From positions 1,736,001-1,800,000 of the forward strand of contig NZ_CP043727.1 in the NCBI RefSeq assembly GCF_009831415.1: a stretch of DNA of 64,000 nucleotides, given 5' to 3'. Positions within the stretch are counted from its first letter, which is position 1. Every line of letters starts with the position of its first letter. The translations under genes were made by a program, and so were the position numbers. This document shows positions 9,043 to 17,347 of this stretch, piece by piece. The notes beneath the pieces are model-generated. The model was not told where the DNA came from. It worked only from the letters and a program-made list of their open reading frames with translations, and searched no databases. The DNA is from Yersinia canariae (GTDB lineage Bacteria; Pseudomonadota; Gammaproteobacteria; Enterobacterales; Enterobacteriaceae).

Positions 9043-10169
9043 GAAAAATCTCCAATGTGAACACGTTAATTTAAAATTAAGAGCCGAAAGTTAGAGACCT
9101 GTAGTGCCTTATTTAGCGACATTATCAGGTGAAAAATTCAGTCGAAACGATTTGTTTAAAATTGGTGCCCTGGTTATTAGCTTGGTGTCGTGGTTGTGAT
9201 TTATACCTAAACGTTAAAGTGCAAAATTTAACCGATTTTAAGCGGATGAATTCGCTTTATCGGATATTTTTGTTGTTCTGAGGAGAACAGTAGTTTTTGC
9301 TGGCGGCAAGATAGCGATTTGTAGTGAAAACTACCGTGATCATGCTCGCAAATGCTCAATAAACTCGACCCCAATGAATTGTTGCGGATTTACAACTGAT
9401 TGTTATGTGAATGTTTGTAATTCATCGATAAGAAAAATAAAAACATCTTTTCTATAATTGACCAATAAACAAACAATTCTTTTTTGCTCCCCCTTTCTTG
9501 ATGGGCAATATATTTTAACCGCGCTTGTGAATCTAGCAAAAATCAATTTTTCCACTAATTCCTTGATGAATATCATTAATTTAAAATATTAAAATTAACA
9601 CAACTTGTTGATATATGAAGATAATTATATTTTATAGAGAATAAGTAAGAGCGGGTGATTTTTATAGTGTTATAAGCAGTGAAATAAGAAAATAGCAATA
9701 ATTCAGATTGTCTTTCAGAATAAGTCAGGGAGTGATTATTAGTATTCTATGGTTTATTTGTCATATGAACATATGCGGTTGATAATTTGTCTGACAATAA
9801 ACTAACGCTATTCTTTTACGTAAATGCATTAAAAGAACATCAAATGTTAAATTAATTTACCTTAAACAAAAATATCAACGGATATTAATTAATCAATGGA
9901 ATTGCGTTTCAAAATTTTTATGAGTAAAACGCCATTTAGCCACAAATAAAGTATGGTTATTTGTTGTCGGATTATTTTGCTTAAATATAGCCCATTAGTG
10001 CCTGGCAATATGCAGCCGATATTATCTACTCAGTATTTGGCAATTTAAGATTTTTGCTATGTAATCAAGGAGGAGGCCGCCAGACTGGATGTCATAAGAG
10101 GGCGTTCTCAGTGCAGGATGCATTTGCACGCATCCTGTTCGCTATCGGTATGTGCGAAAGAAAGAGGGC
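9043..10169. other. 1.1-kb AT-rich intergenic region, no gene found
   Basis: No open frame with a plausible start exists on either strand. The part near 9043-9250 must hold the sdaC promoter. The part 10067-10076 contains a strong ribosome-site-like AAGGAGGAGG, followed 12 bases later only by ATG TCA TAA. A perfect 8-bp hairpin (CAGGATGC / GCATCCTG, 10113-10136) lies 30 bp downstream of the deoR stop and may end its transcript. The rest (about 9380-10030) is very AT-rich, which is typical of H-NS-bound or degraded DNA. I recognise nothing else in it. Confidence 0.6.
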
Positions 10170-10934
10170 CTAACAGTAGGTTTTAATATCGTGCTGTAAA
10201 AAGAACTCACTGAATTCGATATCAGGCTCACGGTTGGTCACGACAGCATCAAATAGTGTCAACGCGCCGATACTGGCGGGTTTTATTTTGCCAAACTTAC
10301 TGTGGTCGGCTACCAGAATTTTATGCTGGGATTTGGCAATTGCACGGTGCTTTAATAGGATCTCGTCGAAATTGAAACAAGTTGCGCCGTACTCAATAGA
10401 AACGCCTGCCGCAGAGATAAAAGCTTTGTTTGGACAAGCATTATCCAGCTCATTATGTTGGCTTATCGGCGTAAAAATGTAGTTATTAGGTTTGAATTCC
10501 CCCCCACACAAGACAACTTTGCAATTGGGTTTATCTTGTAAAGACAGGAAGGTGTTGAGGGAATAGCAAATCGCGGTAAAAGACAGTTCTTCATCAATTT
10601 CGTCGATTATCGACGGAATTGTCGTGCCGCAATCAAAGAAAACGGTGTCATTTTCCGCGATAAGACGTGCCGCTAACTGGCCGATTCGGCGCTTTTCTTC
10701 CACCTGTTTAGCTTGTTGGTCAGAAACAAAATAGTTATTGGCGCTGTTGCTTTTAGGGTCCATCACCACATAACCGCCGAGCAAAATAACGGATGTGGGT
10801 TCAGCACTAAGATCTCGCCGAATCGTCATTTCAGAAACACGCAATAGATTAGCCGCGTCTTTTAAATGGATTTTGTCGGAACGCTTAAGGGCCTGAGTAA
10901 GTTTATTGATTCGTTCTGCACGGCGAGTTTCCAT
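10170..10934 (-). CDS. deoR: Deoxyribose operon repressor DeoR
   Basis: A 254-residue DeoR-family repressor. The helix-turn-helix at about residues 22-42 (LKDAANLLRVSEMTIRRDLS) is followed by the sugar-phosphate-sensing domain with FFDCGTT, CGGEF and VVDHSKF-like segments (here VADHSKFGK). It aligns over its length with E. coli DeoR (252), which senses deoxyribose-5-phosphate. The ATG at 10934 has AGGGA six bases upstream. deoC lies 175 bp upstream in the same direction, and a canonical deo-type operator precedes deoC, so deoR probably represses that gene. Gene order dacC-deoR-ybjG is as in E. coli apart from the inserted sda and deoC genes. Confidence 0.92.
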   Translation of the reverse strand: METRRAERINKLTQALKRSDKIHLKDAANLLRVSEMTIRRDLSAEPTSVILLGGYVVMDPKSNSANNYFVSDQQAKQVEEKRRIGQLAARLIAENDTVFFDCGTTIPSIIDEIDEELSFTAICYSLNTFLSLQDKPNCKVVLCGGEFKPNNYIFTPISQHNELDNACPNKAFISAAGVSIEYGATCFNFDEILLKHRAIAKSQHKILVADHSKFGKIKPASIGALTLFDAVVTNREPDIEFSEFFLQHDIKTYC

Positions 10935-10981
10935 AAGCTATCCCTGACGAGTTGTTTTCAAGACCATGCAACGCAAAAAAG

Positions 10982-10997
10982 TGTACAAAACAGTACA
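10982..10997. repeat. 16-bp palindrome upstream of deoR
   Basis: TGTACAAAACAGTACA is an inverted repeat TGTAC-N6-GTACA, 48 bp upstream of the deoR start. It has the same geometry as the DeoR operator (TGTTA-N6-TAACA) but different arms. Possible autoregulatory site; function not established. Confidence 0.45.
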
Positions 10998-11008
10998 TGG
11001 CAATAAGT

Positions 11009-11031
11009 AAGCCCGACCTTGGCCGGGCTTT
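11009..11031 (-). terminator. Hairpin between deoC and deoR
   Basis: AAGCCCGGCCAAGGTCGGGCTT (minus strand) forms a GC-rich stem followed by ACTTATT. A weak terminator or attenuator after deoC. Confidence 0.5.
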
Positions 11032-11104
11032 ATACCCATCATCTTTCAAGTGCTGACGCGCTGGTAACCCGCATTTCAACCTATTGAAATATATTGGATA
11101 CAGA
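11031..11104. repeat. Possible degenerate, internally deleted ERIC-like repeat
   Basis: The left edge TATACCCATCATCTTTCAA resembles an ERIC terminus. The right edge is a loose inverted copy (reverse complement TATCCAATATATTTCAA). The centre of a normal ERIC is missing. It lies just after the deoC stop. Confidence 0.3.
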
Positions 11105-11109
11105 CTAAG

Positions 11110-11781
11110 TTAGTAGCTTGATGCAGATGTTTGCTGACCTGAAACGATAGCAACGCCAGAACTGGTGCCAATGCGTGTTGCCCCAGCCTTAATCATCGTT
11201 TCTGCTGTAGCCCGGTCGCGAACCGCACCGGAAGCTTTAACTCCCATCTCTGGACCTACTGTGGCGCGCATCAATTTGACATGTTCTTCTTTAGCACCGC
11301 CAGTGCTAAAACCGGTTGAGGTTTTAACAAAAGCTACGTCAAGTTCACGACACATTTCACAAACTTGTACAATTTGCGCGTCACTGAGCAGGCAAGTTTC
11401 TAATATTACCTTCAACGGTGTGGAGGCGCAATTATCGCGCACGGCCTTAATATCAGCTTTAACCTCCGCGATTTTACCACTTTTTAGCCAGCCAACATTA
11501 ATAACCATATCAATCTCTTGTGCGCCAGCTTTGATAGCGGCCTGGGCCTCAAAAGCTTTTGCTTCAGTCAGACCGGCACCCAGTGGAAAACCAATAACTG
11601 AGCACACTTTAACTGATGTTCCTGCTAACTGTTGTGCAGCAACGGGTACATACCCGGAGTTAACACATACTGCATAGAAATGATGCTGCTTAGCTTCTTC
11701 ACACAGCTTAATAATTTGATCTTCGGTAGCATCCATTGCCAGTAGGGTATGGTCGATATAATTAGCGTAATTGATCGTCAT
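11110..11781 (-). CDS. deoC: Deoxyribose-phosphate aldolase
   Basis: A 223-residue class I aldolase cleaving 2-deoxyribose-5-phosphate to acetaldehyde and glyceraldehyde-3-phosphate. The Schiff-base lysine is K153 in FVKTSTGF, and the second conserved lysine is K182 in [10 protein letters not shown]. It is of the short type (about 220 residues) found in many bacteria, not the 259-residue form encoded in the E. coli deoCABD operon, and deoA, deoB and deoD are absent nearby. The ATG at 11781 has AAGGA upstream; the longer frame to 11865 runs back through the operator. A deo-operator-like palindrome and a possible CRP site lie immediately upstream, and deoR lies downstream. Confidence 0.92.
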   Translation of the reverse strand: MTINYANYIDHTLLAMDATEDQIIKLCEEAKQHHFYAVCVNSGYVPVAAQQLAGTSVKVCSVIGFPLGAGLTEAKAFEAQAAIKAGAQEIDMVINVGWLKSGKIAEVKADIKAVRDNCASTPLKVILETCLLSDAQIVQVCEMCRELDVAFVKTSTGFSTGGAKEEHVKLMRATVGPEMGVKASGAVRDRATAETMIKAGATRIGTSSGVAIVSGQQTSASSY

Positions 11782-11819
11782 GATTATTATCCTTTTGTTC
11801 ATCTGTAAGTTAGCTATGT

Positions 11820-11866
11820 TGTTATAATAATAACATTTAATGGAAAAAACAAAGATAATCCTCACA
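11820..11866 (-). promoter_or_regulatory. deoC promoter: DeoR operator-like palindrome with upstream CRP-like site
   Basis: TGTTATAATAATAACA at 11820-11835 has arms TGTTA-N6-TAACA, the same as the E. coli deo operator (TGTTAGAATTCTAACA). It contains a -10-like TATTAT on the minus strand. At 11851-11866 the minus strand reads TGTGA-N6-TCTTT, a CRP half-site plus a weak second arm. If the TATTAT is the -10, the CRP site centres near -41, the arrangement known for E. coli deoP2. Confidence 0.6.
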
Positions 11867-12002
11867 TATTTAGCTGTTTTAGATTTTATTTTGTTATTTT
11901 AATTACATTAATGGTTGTTAAATAGCCATCAAATAGCATGACTACCAATGCAATCATATGATTTTTATGTGTTTTTAAATGAAGGAGAGATTTTTAGATG
12001 AG

Positions 12003-12032
12003 CATTGTCGGCATTTTAGTTTGCCGACAATG
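12003..12032 (-). terminator. Hairpin downstream of ybjG
   Basis: A perfect 10-bp stem (CATTGTCGGC / GCCGACAATG) with a 10-base loop, 23 bp past the ybjG stop. There is no long T run on the minus strand, so it may be a 3' stabilising hairpin instead. Confidence 0.5.
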
Positions 12033-12054
12033 TAAAATTAATAACGTGAGAGGG

Positions 12055-12663
12055 CTAGCTTCTGACCCATCCCCGGCTGATAGGCAAGGCAAAACCGAGG
12101 TGATAAAGGCGCTTCATACCATGTGAGATAGCATAGCCGAATAAATTCCACACTAACTGTGCAAACAAGCAGCCGACAATACCGAGCAAAAAGGCACCCG
12201 CCATATCTAACGGCCAATGTACTCCCAGATAGATACGTGACCATGCAATCGCGACGGCCACGATCATCATGCTGATTGCTGACCACAGTTTGTGCCAGAA
12301 AACAAAAGCGAGAGCGAAAGTGAAAATAGCAGTGCCGTGGTCGCTTGGGAAAGAGCTGTCAGGTGCGTGGTTCATAAAGTTATAACCAAAACCGATGACA
12401 AAAGGCCTGTCATGCGGGATAAGCATCCCGATACAAGAGGCTGAAAGCATAGAAAAAGCCAGAGCGATGGCGGCTTTGGTGACTAAGGCGCGCTGTGAAT
12501 CCATGGCGTTTTCTGGCCCCCACAACCATAACCCCACCAATAATACGGGGATAATCATAATCAAATCGCGTGCGATGAAAGTCGCAAAAGAAATCATCCA
12601 TGGCTGTGATGCTGGGGTGGCATTTATCATGGAAAAGAAAAAGTAATTTATTTGTTCTATCAT
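12055..12663 (-). CDS. ybjG: Undecaprenyl-diphosphatase, PAP2 family
   Basis: A 202-residue membrane phosphatase related to E. coli YbjG/BcrC, which removes a phosphate from undecaprenyl pyrophosphate on the periplasmic side and gives bacitracin tolerance when overproduced. The three PAP2 motifs are intact: HDRPF, PSDHGT and SRIYLGVHWPLD. About five membrane segments are visible, and the C-terminus ISRGWVRS matches the E. coli tail. Its ATG overlaps the stop of the upstream PAP2 gene (ATGA), so the pair is coupled. In Salmonella and E. coli ybjG (mig-13) is PmrA-regulated, which fits the PmrA-like box upstream of this two-gene unit. Confidence 0.9.
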   Translation of the reverse strand: MIEQINYFFFSMINATPASQPWMISFATFIARDLIMIIPVLLVGLWLWGPENAMDSQRALVTKAAIALAFSMLSASCIGMLIPHDRPFVIGFGYNFMNHAPDSSFPSDHGTAIFTFALAFVFWHKLWSAISMMIVAVAIAWSRIYLGVHWPLDMAGAFLLGIVGCLFAQLVWNLFGYAISHGMKRLYHLGFALPISRGWVRS

Positions 12664-13430
12664 TTTGTACCCTTATCACGGTGGTAATAACCGCTTATCA
12701 TCCAATACGCAGCCAACTGACTGAGCCATACCCACCAACCCGCCCACAGGTTGTGAGTAAGAAAATGTGCCCCACGCATGATTTGTCCAAAACCCATCAA
12801 CATGCCAAGACTGACACCGGCGAACCAACACAGCAAAGCCCACTGTGGCCGCTCGGGGTAAAACAAGAAAAACAATGCCATCACTGCAAAACCACTGGAT
12901 GCATGACCGCCAGGGAAACAGTGGCCTGGACCCGCGCCGGCGGGGACTGTCCCCATCAACACATAGCTGAGGGATTTGCCGCCATACTCCACTAAGTCCC
13001 AAGGGCAGGAGTGCGCGCTGGTGGCTTTTAAAATACCTATCACCAATGGGCCGATACCAAACAACAACATGGTGGTCACTAAGCGCGTATTACGGTGATA
13101 AATGCCCCACAACAACGCGATGGTGGCAGCGCTAATAATGGTTATTTTCAATAACCGGTGATTAAGTAAATCCAGCCAGACATTATTTTCCCATGGAAAA
13201 TGTTGTGAGACCGGATCAAACCAATTATTACTGATAAGCCAATCCAGCTGCTCATCGCGGGATAACCAGAGAAACAGCAATCCACTGATCACCAGCGCAA
13301 AAACCTGCCAAAAATAAAAGGATAACGGCAGCGAGTAAAGGGAGTTTGTCCTAATTATCAATGCCGTTGAGGTATTATTTAATGTTGAGGTGGTGACATC
13401 AGATGGAGTGACGGGTTTGTTGATCTTCAC
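12660..13430 (-). CDS. PAP2-superfamily membrane phosphatase (variant motifs)
   Basis: A 256-residue protein with about six membrane segments and a soluble N-terminal tail. The PAP2 motifs are altered. Motif 1 reads KATSAHSCP (K135, with Cys142 in place of the usual Arg). Motif 2 is PGGHASSG (173-180). Motif 3 reads GQIMRGAHFLTH, with H222 and H226 where the classical pattern has Arg, His and Asp. This resembles the COG3907-type membrane PAP2 enzymes, possibly acting on lipid A or a lipid phosphate, but the substrate is unknown. The start is GTG at 13430 with AGG about eight bases upstream. It overlaps ybjG by four bases and has a PmrA-like box 50 bp upstream. Confidence 0.75.
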   Translation of the reverse strand: MKINKPVTPSDVTTSTLNNTSTALIIRTNSLYSLPLSFYFWQVFALVISGLLFLWLSRDEQLDWLISNNWFDPVSQHFPWENNVWLDLLNHRLLKITIISAATIALLWGIYHRNTRLVTTMLLFGIGPLVIGILKATSAHSCPWDLVEYGGKSLSYVLMGTVPAGAGPGHCFPGGHASSGFAVMALFFLFYPERPQWALLCWFAGVSLGMLMGFGQIMRGAHFLTHNLWAGWWVWLSQLAAYWMISGYYHRDKGTK

Positions 13431-13479
13431 GCAATAACCTGGAGCAGAAGTTGTAATATTTGTACTGTAATAATTCTGC

Positions 13480-13496
13480 CTTAAGAAAGCCTTAAG
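13480..13496 (-). promoter_or_regulatory. PmrA-box-like direct repeat
   Basis: On the minus strand CTTAAG-GCTTT-CTTAAG reproduces the PmrA (BasR) box of two CTTAAT/CTTAAG hexamers separated by five bases. The upstream half and spacing closely resemble the Salmonella pmrC site. It lies 50 bp before the GTG of the PAP2 pair, where a -35-region activator site would be expected. Confidence 0.65.
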
Positions 13497-13593
13497 GGCA
13501 TTCCCTTCGTACTTGACGTTAATGGGGGGGTATCTGCAACGCCAACAAGTCGTGATAAATCATGAGGAACGGGAGAAAACTCAAATTTCAGGC

Positions 13594-13642
13594 AAGAAAA
13601 AACCCGATTAGTCTTGAACCTAACAAGGCGGGACTATCGGGC
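13594..13642 (-). terminator. ybjL terminator
   Basis: On the minus strand an AGCCCGATAGTC stem pairs with GACTAATCGGG (one bulge), followed by six T. It lies about 130 bp past the ybjL stop. Confidence 0.7.
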
Positions 13643-13772
13643 TCCTCAATATGGGGACATCAAAGAAAAGCAGTGGCATTAAATCAGACCCCATCCCGGT
13701 AAGAAAGTTCTGGGGAAATAAAAAAAGTATAAAATAATGTTTAGCTTTATCTTAAATGCCTCTTTTGGCGTA

Positions 13773-15461
13773 CTAGCCTAATATTCCCGGCCAGACAATG
13801 ACGATGAGTGAGCCCGCCAATGTCAGTAATACGTTTGCAATGGCATAAGTCCCTGCATATCCAAGCGCTGGGATGTTACTGCGAGCCGTGTCGCTGATGA
13901 TATCCATCGCCGGTGCGCAGGTGCGGGCCCCCATAATCGCGCCGAAAAGCAGGGCGCGGTTCATGCGTAATACATAAGCGCCAAAGATAAAGCAGATAAC
14001 GACTGGCACTAAACTGACTATCAAGCCGGAAATCAGCATTTGGCCGCCCACGGCACCCAAATTGCTGTTAATACCGCCACCCGCGCTCAGCCCGACTCCG
14101 GCCATAAAGACCATCAATCCGAACTCTTTCACCATATTGAGTGCCCCTTGCGGGATATAGCCGAAAGTCGGGTGGTTGGCCCGCAAAAAGCCAAGCATGA
14201 TGCCCGCCATCAGTAGGCCAGCGGCATTGCCAATACCAAAGCTGAAATTACTGAATTGGAAGGTAATCAGGCCAATCATTAAGCCCAAAATAAAGAAAGC
14301 GCAGAAAGCCAGCAGGTCGGTGACCTGACTGTGAATGGAGATAAAGCCAATCTTCTCCGCCACACTTTTGACTCGCCGTGCATCCCCGCTGACTTGCAAG
14401 ACATCGCCTTTATTCAGCACCACATTGTCATCAATCGGCATTTCTATCTGGCTGCGGATCACGCGGTTAAGGAAACAGCCGTGGTCGGTTAATTTTAAAT
14501 GGCTGAGGCGTTTACCGACGGCATTGCTGTTTTTGACCACAATTTCTTCAGTAACAATGCGCATGTCCAGTAAGTCACGGTCAAACACTTCTTTACCGTT
14601 ACGAAAGCTGGGGTCAAGGCGGGAATGCGCATCTGGATAGCCGACCAGTGAAATTTCATCACCGACTTGCAGCACAGCATCGCCATCCGGGTTTGCTAAG
14701 ATACCATTCCGGCGAATGCGCTCGATGTAACAGCCGGTTTGGCGATAAATACCTAATTCTCTTAGGTTTTTACCATCAGCCCATGCCACCAATTCCGGGC
14801 CAACACGATAGGCGCGGATAACCGGCAGGTAGACTTTACGCTGACTGTCAGTGTCAAGGCCGCGTTCACGGGCTATTTGCTGAGCACTGGTTGGTAAGTC
14901 TTGATGTTGAAGTTTAGGTAAATATCGCGCACCTAAAATCAGGCTAACCAAGCCAATAAGATAGGTCAGGGCATAACCCAGGCTGAGGTTATCCTGAGCA
15001 TGTTGCAGTGCCGGATTATTCGCGATGGTATGGCGCAGTGTATCGCCAGCGCCCACTAAAACAGGTGTGGATGTCATCGAGCCGGCTAGCATCCCGGCGG
15101 TCAGGCCGATGTCCCAGCCAAACAATTTACCGAGCCCCAGCGCCAGAATCATTGCGCTGCCCACCATGACCAAAGCCAGCATCAGGTAGTTTTTGCCATC
15201 ACGGAAGAAAATAGAGAAAAAGTTTGGGCCAGCTTCAACGCCGACACAAAAAATAAAGAGCATAAAGCCCAAATTCAAAGCTTCAGTATTAATGGTAAAG
15301 TGCTGTTGCCCAAGTATCAGTGATACCACTAACACACCAATAGCGTTACCTAATTGAATAGGCCCGAGTCGCAGTTTGCCCAGGCATAATCCCAGTGCTA
15401 AAACCACGAATAACAGCAAGATGTAGTTGCCGTTTAACAAATTTGCGACGTTTATATTCAC
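13773..15461 (-). CDS. ybjL: AspT/YidE-family membrane transporter YbjL
   Basis: A 562-residue inner-membrane protein of the aspartate:alanine antiporter superfamily. Two blocks of membrane helices (about 1-190 and 390-562) flank a cytoplasmic region with two RCK_C/TrkA-C-like modules (about 200-370). It matches E. coli YbjL over its whole length, including GAGDTLRH and [20 protein letters not shown]. The transported substrate is not established. The start is GTG at 15461, which is the family's usual N-terminus ([13 protein letters not shown]); the ribosome site is poor. A 394-bp gap separates it from grxA, and the small E. coli gene ybjM is absent. Confidence 0.9.
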   Translation of the reverse strand: MNINVANLLNGNYILLLFVVLALGLCLGKLRLGPIQLGNAIGVLVVSLILGQQHFTINTEALNLGFMLFIFCVGVEAGPNFFSIFFRDGKNYLMLALVMVGSAMILALGLGKLFGWDIGLTAGMLAGSMTSTPVLVGAGDTLRHTIANNPALQHAQDNLSLGYALTYLIGLVSLILGARYLPKLQHQDLPTSAQQIARERGLDTDSQRKVYLPVIRAYRVGPELVAWADGKNLRELGIYRQTGCYIERIRRNGILANPDGDAVLQVGDEISLVGYPDAHSRLDPSFRNGKEVFDRDLLDMRIVTEEIVVKNSNAVGKRLSHLKLTDHGCFLNRVIRSQIEMPIDDNVVLNKGDVLQVSGDARRVKSVAEKIGFISIHSQVTDLLAFCAFFILGLMIGLITFQFSNFSFGIGNAAGLLMAGIMLGFLRANHPTFGYIPQGALNMVKEFGLMVFMAGVGLSAGGGINSNLGAVGGQMLISGLIVSLVPVVICFIFGAYVLRMNRALLFGAIMGARTCAPAMDIISDTARSNIPALGYAGTYAIANVLLTLAGSLIVIVWPGILG

Positions 15462-15855
15462 CAGAATGACTTTCTATTTAGCTCGGATGATCCACGATGC
15501 ATACACCCTAATGTAAAGCCAGAGCGACACATATATTTAAATTCAAAAAAATTTATCGCCAGACAGGATATAAATGTAGGCAATAGTGTGGGTTATTCTA
15601 ATCTGTCTGTTGCGAGACAGCCAGTAGTAAGCAGGAAGTTTGGTATAGCTAGAGGTATATGCTTTAGGGTTAGATGAATGCAGGTTTATATGCTGGAAAT
15701 AAGCCGCGAAATGCCGCTTTGGGGTAGGGTTTTACTGGCGTACGCTTCATGTTGGGGCACGAAAAAAGGGTGATTAACACCCTTTTCGCATCAAGTTAAT
15801 CGTGATTGGCACAACTGTTGCCGGTTATCCACCAACAGAACAGTTTGTCAGCCGA
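15462..15855. other. Intergenic region between ybjL and grxA
   Basis: It must contain the ybjL promoter and holds the grxA terminator at 15762-15786. No open frame with a ribosome site and no recognisable repeat was seen in the rest. Confidence 0.5.
15762..15786 (-). terminator. grxA terminator
   Basis: The stem AAAAGGGTG / CACCCTTTT with a five-base loop is followed by a T run on the minus strand, 70 bp past the grxA stop. Confidence 0.85.
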
Positions 15856-16119
15856 TTACTGGAACAGACTCAGATTTTCTTTTGCGTAGGCTTCGAAATC
15901 TGTGCAGCCACCGATGTGTTTCTCATCGATAAAGATTTGTGGCACAGTTTCGACTGGTTTGCCGACGGTTTTTTCCAAATCAGCTTTGGTTATCCCTTCC
16001 GCGTGAATATCAATGTAGCGGAATTTAAAATCATCGCGTTCAGTTTCCAGTTTTTCCGCCAGTTCTTTGGCACGAACACAGTAAGGACATCCAGGACGCC
16101 CGAAAATCACAGCAAACAT
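15856..16119 (-). CDS. grxA: Glutaredoxin 1
   Basis: An 87-residue cytosolic glutaredoxin that uses glutathione to reduce disulfides, including those of ribonucleotide reductase and OxyR. The redox pair is C11-P-Y-C14. TVPQIFID (cis-proline) and GGCTDFEAY form the glutathione site; the third Cys in GGCTDF replaces the Tyr of E. coli GGYTDF. The length matches (85 in E. coli). The ATG at 16119 has AAGGAG upstream. It is divergent from ybjC as in E. coli. OxyR control is known in E. coli; I found no convincing OxyR site here, but an unexplained inverted repeat lies upstream at 16158-16183. Confidence 0.95.
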   Translation of the reverse strand: MFAVIFGRPGCPYCVRAKELAEKLETERDDFKFRYIDIHAEGITKADLEKTVGKPVETVPQIFIDEKHIGGCTDFEAYAKENLSLFQ

Positions 16120-16157
16120 GTAAAACTCCTTGATTAATTTGAGATAATCACTTCGCC

Positions 16158-16183
16158 AACAGTTACTGATATATTCAACTGTT
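16158..16183. repeat. Inverted repeat upstream of grxA
   Basis: AACAGTT and AACTGTT are perfect inverted arms separated by 12 bases, 39 bp upstream of grxA. Possible regulator site of unknown identity. Confidence 0.35.
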
Positions 16184-16343
16184 AAATAACGTTTAGCGCA
16201 TTACTCACTCTCACTTGGGTCTACTATGCCCTTTGACGCAGTGAAAAAAAAGCAGGATTTGCCTGTTAATCTGATTAATCTTACCTATTTGCATATCGTT
16301 ACTGTTACAAATAGTGGGGATTCAATACACTAAGCAAAAGCTT

Positions 16344-16412
16344 ATATATTCCCGAAGAACGTGGAGTTGCAGATAGGTAGCGTTCACACACTGCAGCTTC
16401 AAGTATGGAAGG
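16344..16412 (+). repeat. Short ERIC element (internally deleted)
   Basis: The left part (GTGGAGTTGCAGATAGGTAG) and right part (CTGCAGCTTCAAGTATGGAAG) match the two ends of an ERIC repeat, joined without the central 55-60 bases. It ends about 23 bp upstream of the ybjC ATG and so lies in its leader or promoter. Confidence 0.7.
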
Positions 16413-16434
16413 ACAGAGCCTGTCGGAGGTAAAG

Positions 16435-16743
16435 ATGCGCTCGTTAGGAGATATGCCCCGAATTGTGATTATTCTGGAAGCATTGGGGATGATATTACTG
16501 GTTGTGGCCTATCTTAGTATCAATGACTATTTGTCATTACCGGGGTCAATGGGCACACAGACAGTGGCGGTGATTATGATTTTTGTTGGGATTGGCCTGA
16601 TGATCCCGGCGGCAGCTTGCATTGTTTGGCGCGTAGCCAAGGGTTTTGGTCCACTATTAGGCAGTGCTGACAGAATATCCAAACCCCAATCTAAGAGAGA
16701 GTTAGATGAAGCGCGAGCCAAAAAGGAGAATAAATCTGACTAA
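16435..16743 (+). CDS. ybjC: Small inner-membrane protein YbjC (DUF1418)
   Basis: A 102-residue protein with two hydrophobic segments (about residues 8-28 and 40-65) and a charged C-terminal tail. It corresponds to E. coli YbjC by position (divergent from grxA) and by pattern. Function unknown; in E. coli it is co-transcribed with nfsA and rimK under SoxS control. Here those two genes are missing and ybjN follows directly. The ATG at 16435 has GGAGG seven bases upstream. An in-frame ATG at 16405 lies inside the ERIC end and is rejected. Confidence 0.8.
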   Translation: MRSLGDMPRIVIILEALGMILLVVAYLSINDYLSLPGSMGTQTVAVIMIFVGIGLMIPAAACIVWRVAKGFGPLLGSADRISKPQSKRELDEARAKKENKSD

Positions 16744-16861
16744 GGTCACTCCTGAGTCTTTCTGAGGGCATTAAATTAGTCGGGATTGAAGTGGCGCTGT
16801 CGGCCAATATTCCGTAAGCTATGCCACTTTTCGTATTTTGAGAATCGTGAGGTAGGTAGTT

Positions 16862-17347
16862 ATGGATTCACTCATCGTCCCGGATTTAGCCTTATTACGG
16901 CGTTGGCTGGATCAACTCGGTATCTCATTTTTTGAATGCGATTCCTGCCAGGCGCTGCATTTGCCACATATGCAAAATTTTGAGGGTGTGTTTGATGCCA
17001 AAATCGATTTGGTTGATAACATTATCTTGTTTTCGGCACTGGCCGAAGTGCGGCCGACCGCCCTGATCCCGCTTGTTGCGGATCTCAGCCAAATCAATGC
17101 CAGCTCGCTGACAGTGAAAGCTTTTATTGATATTCAGGATGATAATCTACCAAAACTGATAGTCTGCCAGTCACTGGTTGTTGAAGTCGGGGTGGCATTC
17201 GCCCAGTTTGGCTATTTTATGCAGCAATGCGAAGAGCAGATTTCAATGATTATTCTGGAAGCTCGCGCCAATGATTTATTGTTTATCGGCAACAGCGATG
17301 ACGATGAATTGCCGCAAACAGCCACGGCTTATCCCGTTATTCATTAA
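16862..17347 (+). CDS. ybjN: YbjN family protein (putative sensory transduction regulator)
   Basis: A 161-residue soluble protein, almost identical in layout to E. coli YbjN (158), with FFECDSCQALHLPHMQNFEGVFDAK-type N-terminal residues and INASSLTVKAF in the middle. The fold resembles type III secretion chaperones (family knowledge). E. coli YbjN affects motility, biofilm and stress phenotypes, but no biochemical role is settled. The ATG at 16862 has GAGG upstream. It lies 118 bp after ybjC, the place where nfsA and rimK stand in E. coli. Confidence 0.9.
   Translation: MDSLIVPDLALLRRWLDQLGISFFECDSCQALHLPHMQNFEGVFDAKIDLVDNIILFSALAEVRPTALIPLVADLSQINASSLTVKAFIDIQDDNLPKLIVCQSLVVEVGVAFAQFGYFMQQCEEQISMIILEARANDLLFIGNSDDDELPQTATAYPVIH

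Noticed and set aside
9190..9215. CRP-like site upstream of sdaC
   Set aside because: Only one half-site (TGTGA) is good; the second arm is unlike TCACA.
10089..10097. ATG TCA TAA minimal frame after a strong ribosome site
   Set aside because: Two codons with a long 12-base spacing; not a supportable gene, kept only as an oddity.
11165..11677. Plus-strand open frame of 170 codons
   Set aside because: Antisense to deoC, whose catalytic lysines and length are clear; the translation is low-complexity.
16200..16340. OxyR site upstream of grxA
   Set aside because: No ATAG/CTAT elements at the required 11-bp spacing were found.
16405..16434. Upstream ATG extension of ybjC
   Set aside because: It lies in the end of the ERIC repeat, while the ATG at 16435 has a strong GGAGG site.
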